Shown: positions 23,919 through 24,994 of the stretch, one piece after another
Layout of the letters: every line of letters starts with the position of its first letter
How positions within the stretch are numbered: the stretch's first letter is position 1
Source of the DNA: Flavobacterium sp.
GTDB taxonomy: Bacteria > Bacteroidota > Bacteroidia > Flavobacteriales > Flavobacteriaceae
DNA length: 24,994 nt
Reading direction: 5' to 3'
Assembly: GCA_030151565.1 (NCBI GenBank)
Contig: JASLDM010000001.1
Location: 1 to 24,994, forward strand
Notes under the pieces: model-generated
Told to the model about the DNA's origin: nothing
Database searches by the model: none
What the model saw: the letters and a program-made list of their open reading frames with translations, nothing else
Program-made: the position numbers and the translations under genes

Positions 23919-24308
23919 ATGAAAAATTCCTTAAAAACAATGTTCAAGCTTTTTAGTGTAGTATTAATCACGGCTTTAGTATTCACTTCTTGTAGTAAAG
24001 ATGATGATCCGGTAGATAACGATTTATTTATCGGAAAGTACAAAGGAAAAATTAGCTATGTAGAAGGCGACACAAACATCAGCAAAGATGATGGAAGTGT
24101 TGAGGTAGTGAAAGTTGGCAAAAACTACAACTTCTTATTCTCAGACAAAATTCCAAATTTAACAGGAGTAACCTTTGAAAAAGAAGGAGAAAATGTTGTT
24201 ATTAATGTTGGTTCAGATGAAGCACACCTCATCAGAATAGATCAAAGCAAACTTGTTATTGCTTACACAAAAGACGGAAAAGTTTGGACAGCAAATTGTG
24301 ATCGCTAA
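23919..24308 (+). CDS. Small lipoprotein with probable surface-export signal
   Basis: The 129-residue protein has a type II signal peptide: basic start, hydrophobic 11-22 (LFSVVLITALVF), then the lipobox-like FTSC with the lipidated C25. The following residues SKDDDPVDN match the acidic/lysine lipoprotein-export signal described in Capnocytophaga and Flavobacterium, which directs lipoproteins to the cell surface. The mature domain of about 100 residues is predicted beta-rich (GKYKGKISYVEGD, YNFLFSDKIPNLTGVTF, SKLVIAYTKDGKVW), like small lipocalin-like or META-like folds, but I do not recognise a family. It ends in CDR, so one cysteine remains unpaired besides C25. It is a single gene with its own terminator and a long upstream spacer. 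Confidence 0.85.
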   Translation: MKNSLKTMFKLFSVVLITALVFTSCSKDDDPVDNDLFIGKYKGKISYVEGDTNISKDDGSVEVVKVGKNYNFLFSDKIPNLTGVTFEKEGENVVINVGSDEAHLIRIDQSKLVIAYTKDGKVWTANCDR

Positions 24309-24330
24309 AACTTTTTTCCAAAAAATGAAG

Positions 24331-24360
24331 AACGATTCCGAAACGGGATCGTTTTTTTTT
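24331..24360 (+). terminator. Rho-independent terminator of the lipoprotein gene
   Basis: A ten-pair stem AACGATTCCG / CGGGATCGTT (one G-U pair) with a triloop AAA is followed by an unbroken T-run, 22 bp after the stop codon. Confidence 0.9.
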
Positions 24361-24457
24361 AGCATTTCAAAAAAAATGTCCGAATTAGACCTAAATTCAC
24401 CCGAATTATCCCATCATATATCGTTTATTTTGACGAAATTTGCATAAAAATTACGGT

Positions 24458-24808
24458 ATGTCTTATTTGAAAAAGGTTATTAGCGGCACATGTCCTAATT
24501 GTGGAAAAACGAAGTTATTCTTTGAAAAAGGAAATCCATTTCTTTTTAAAATGCCTAAGATGAAAAAGGAATGTTCGGAGTGTGGATATAATTTTCACCG
24601 AGAAACAGGATTTTATTTTGGAGCAATGTATGTAAGTTATGCACTTACAGTAGCAGAAATGGTAGCAGTGATTGTACTAGGTTTATTCTTCGATATCACT
24701 CTAGTTCAAATGTTTATCATTATTGCAATAGTTTCGATTCTACTATCAACGTTCAATTACAAGGTGGCTAGAATTATGTGGCTAAATATGTTTTATAAAG
24801 AAGAGTAG
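24458..24808 (+). CDS. DUF983-family membrane protein with two CxxC knuckles
   Basis: The 116-residue protein of the DUF983 family has an unknown function. The N-terminal half carries two zinc-ribbon-like pairs, C12-x2-C15 (GTCPNCGK) and C39-x2-C42 (ECSECGYNF), then the family-typical RETGFYFGAMYVSY. Two transmembrane helices follow, about 61-80 (ALTVAEMVAVIVLGLFF) and 84-102 (LVQMFIIIAIVSILLSTF), and the tail is basic then acidic. The ATG at 24458 is chosen; the open frame extends back six codons to a TTG at 24440 but those residues are not family-like. It lies between the lipoprotein terminator and tRNA-Trp. The cysteine pairs suggest a metal-binding domain facing the cytoplasm. Confidence 0.9.
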   Translation: MSYLKKVISGTCPNCGKTKLFFEKGNPFLFKMPKMKKECSECGYNFHRETGFYFGAMYVSYALTVAEMVAVIVLGLFFDITLVQMFIIIAIVSILLSTFNYKVARIMWLNMFYKEE

Positions 24809-24829
24809 GTTTTTTAAAATAAAGTTTAC

Positions 24830-24837
24830 TATATTTG
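24830..24837 (+). promoter_or_regulatory. -7 promoter element of tRNA-Trp
   Basis: TATATTTG matches TAnnTTTG exactly, 17 bp before the tRNA. No TTTG stands at the usual -33 distance. Confidence 0.5.
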
Positions 24838-24854
24838 CCCCACTCAAAACAAAA

Positions 24855-24925
24855 ACGGGTGTAGTTCAAGGGTAGAATAGCGGTCTCCAAAACCGTTGAT
24901 GGGGGTTCGAATCCCTCCACCCGTG
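24855..24925 (+). tRNA. tRNA-Trp (CCA anticodon)
   Basis: A 71-nt cloverleaf: acceptor stem ACGGGTG/CACCCGT, D arm GTTC/GAAT, anticodon stem GCGGT/ACCGT with loop CTCCAAA (anticodon CCA), T arm GGGGG-TTCGAAT-CCCTC, and discriminator G as usual for tryptophan. No CCA tail is encoded. In many flavobacteria tRNA-Trp stands just before secE-nusG-ribosomal protein genes, which may follow beyond the window. Confidence 0.97.
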
Positions 24926-24937
24926 CTGCAAAAGACA

Positions 24938-24970
24938 AAAACTCATTTGAAATTCAAATGAGTTTTTTTT
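24938..24970 (+). terminator. Rho-independent terminator after tRNA-Trp
   Basis: A perfect 13-pair stem (AAAACTCATTTGA / TCAAATGAGTTTT) with a triloop is followed by further T, 12 bp past the tRNA. If secE follows, it probably has its own promoter. Confidence 0.85.
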
Positions 24971-24994
24971 ATTCATAACGTTTTACAAACTGCT

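Noticed and set aside
24253..24447. 64-codon plus-strand frame after the lipoprotein domain
   Set aside because: It runs through the lipoprotein stop region and the terminator hairpin; no protein-like features.

Overview
The window looks like chromosomal DNA from a low-GC member of the Flavobacteriia (Bacteroidetes). The signs are AT-rich intergenic DNA, promoter-like -7 elements of the form TAnnTTTG, few clear Shine-Dalgarno sequences, a SusC/TonB-type outer-membrane barrel protein with an N-terminal carboxypeptidase-regulatory-like domain, a lipoprotein with an acidic export tag after its lipidated cysteine, and tRNA genes without an encoded CCA end. I cannot assign a genus from sequence alone. 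No phage, integrase, transposase or CRISPR array is visible.

Layout: (1) 1-4152, minus strand: odhA-odhB, the E1 and E2 components of 2-oxoglutarate dehydrogenase (TCA cycle), with a promoter upstream and a strong terminator at the very start of the window. (2) 4196-6052: a small secreted beta-barrel-like protein, convergent with and overlapping a conserved unknown gene that forms a pair with a type I polyprenyl diphosphate synthase. (3) 6203-12504, plus strand: a self-contained efflux operon of TetR regulator, TolC-type outer-membrane channel, membrane-fusion adaptor and HAE1-type RND pump, with tandem palindromes in front and a terminator behind. (4) 12721-15147: a TonB-receptor-like outer-membrane barrel gene and a bidirectional terminator. 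(5) 20802-15166, minus strand: a compact cluster encoding an 840-residue Sel1-repeat protein, a divergent HSP90/HtpG-type ATPase whose ATG directly follows the Sel1 stop codon, a 354-residue TPR-like protein and a 62-residue membrane protein. (6) 22508-20911, minus strand: rbfA followed by an FtsX/LolC-type permease that starts with TTG. (7) 22546-24970, plus strand: methylmalonyl-CoA epimerase, a CAU-anticodon tRNA, a 760-base stretch without a convincing gene, a probable surface lipoprotein, a DUF983 protein and tRNA-Trp.

Most of the window is housekeeping or standard transport. The least explained part is the Sel1-HSP90-TPR-membrane protein cluster at 15166-20802. It combines a catalytically intact chaperone ATPase with two helical-repeat scaffold proteins, which suggests a dedicated chaperone/adaptor system of unknown client. 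Second is the gene-free stretch 23160-23918, which contains a start-less 86-codon open frame and several short repeats unlike the surrounding spacers.
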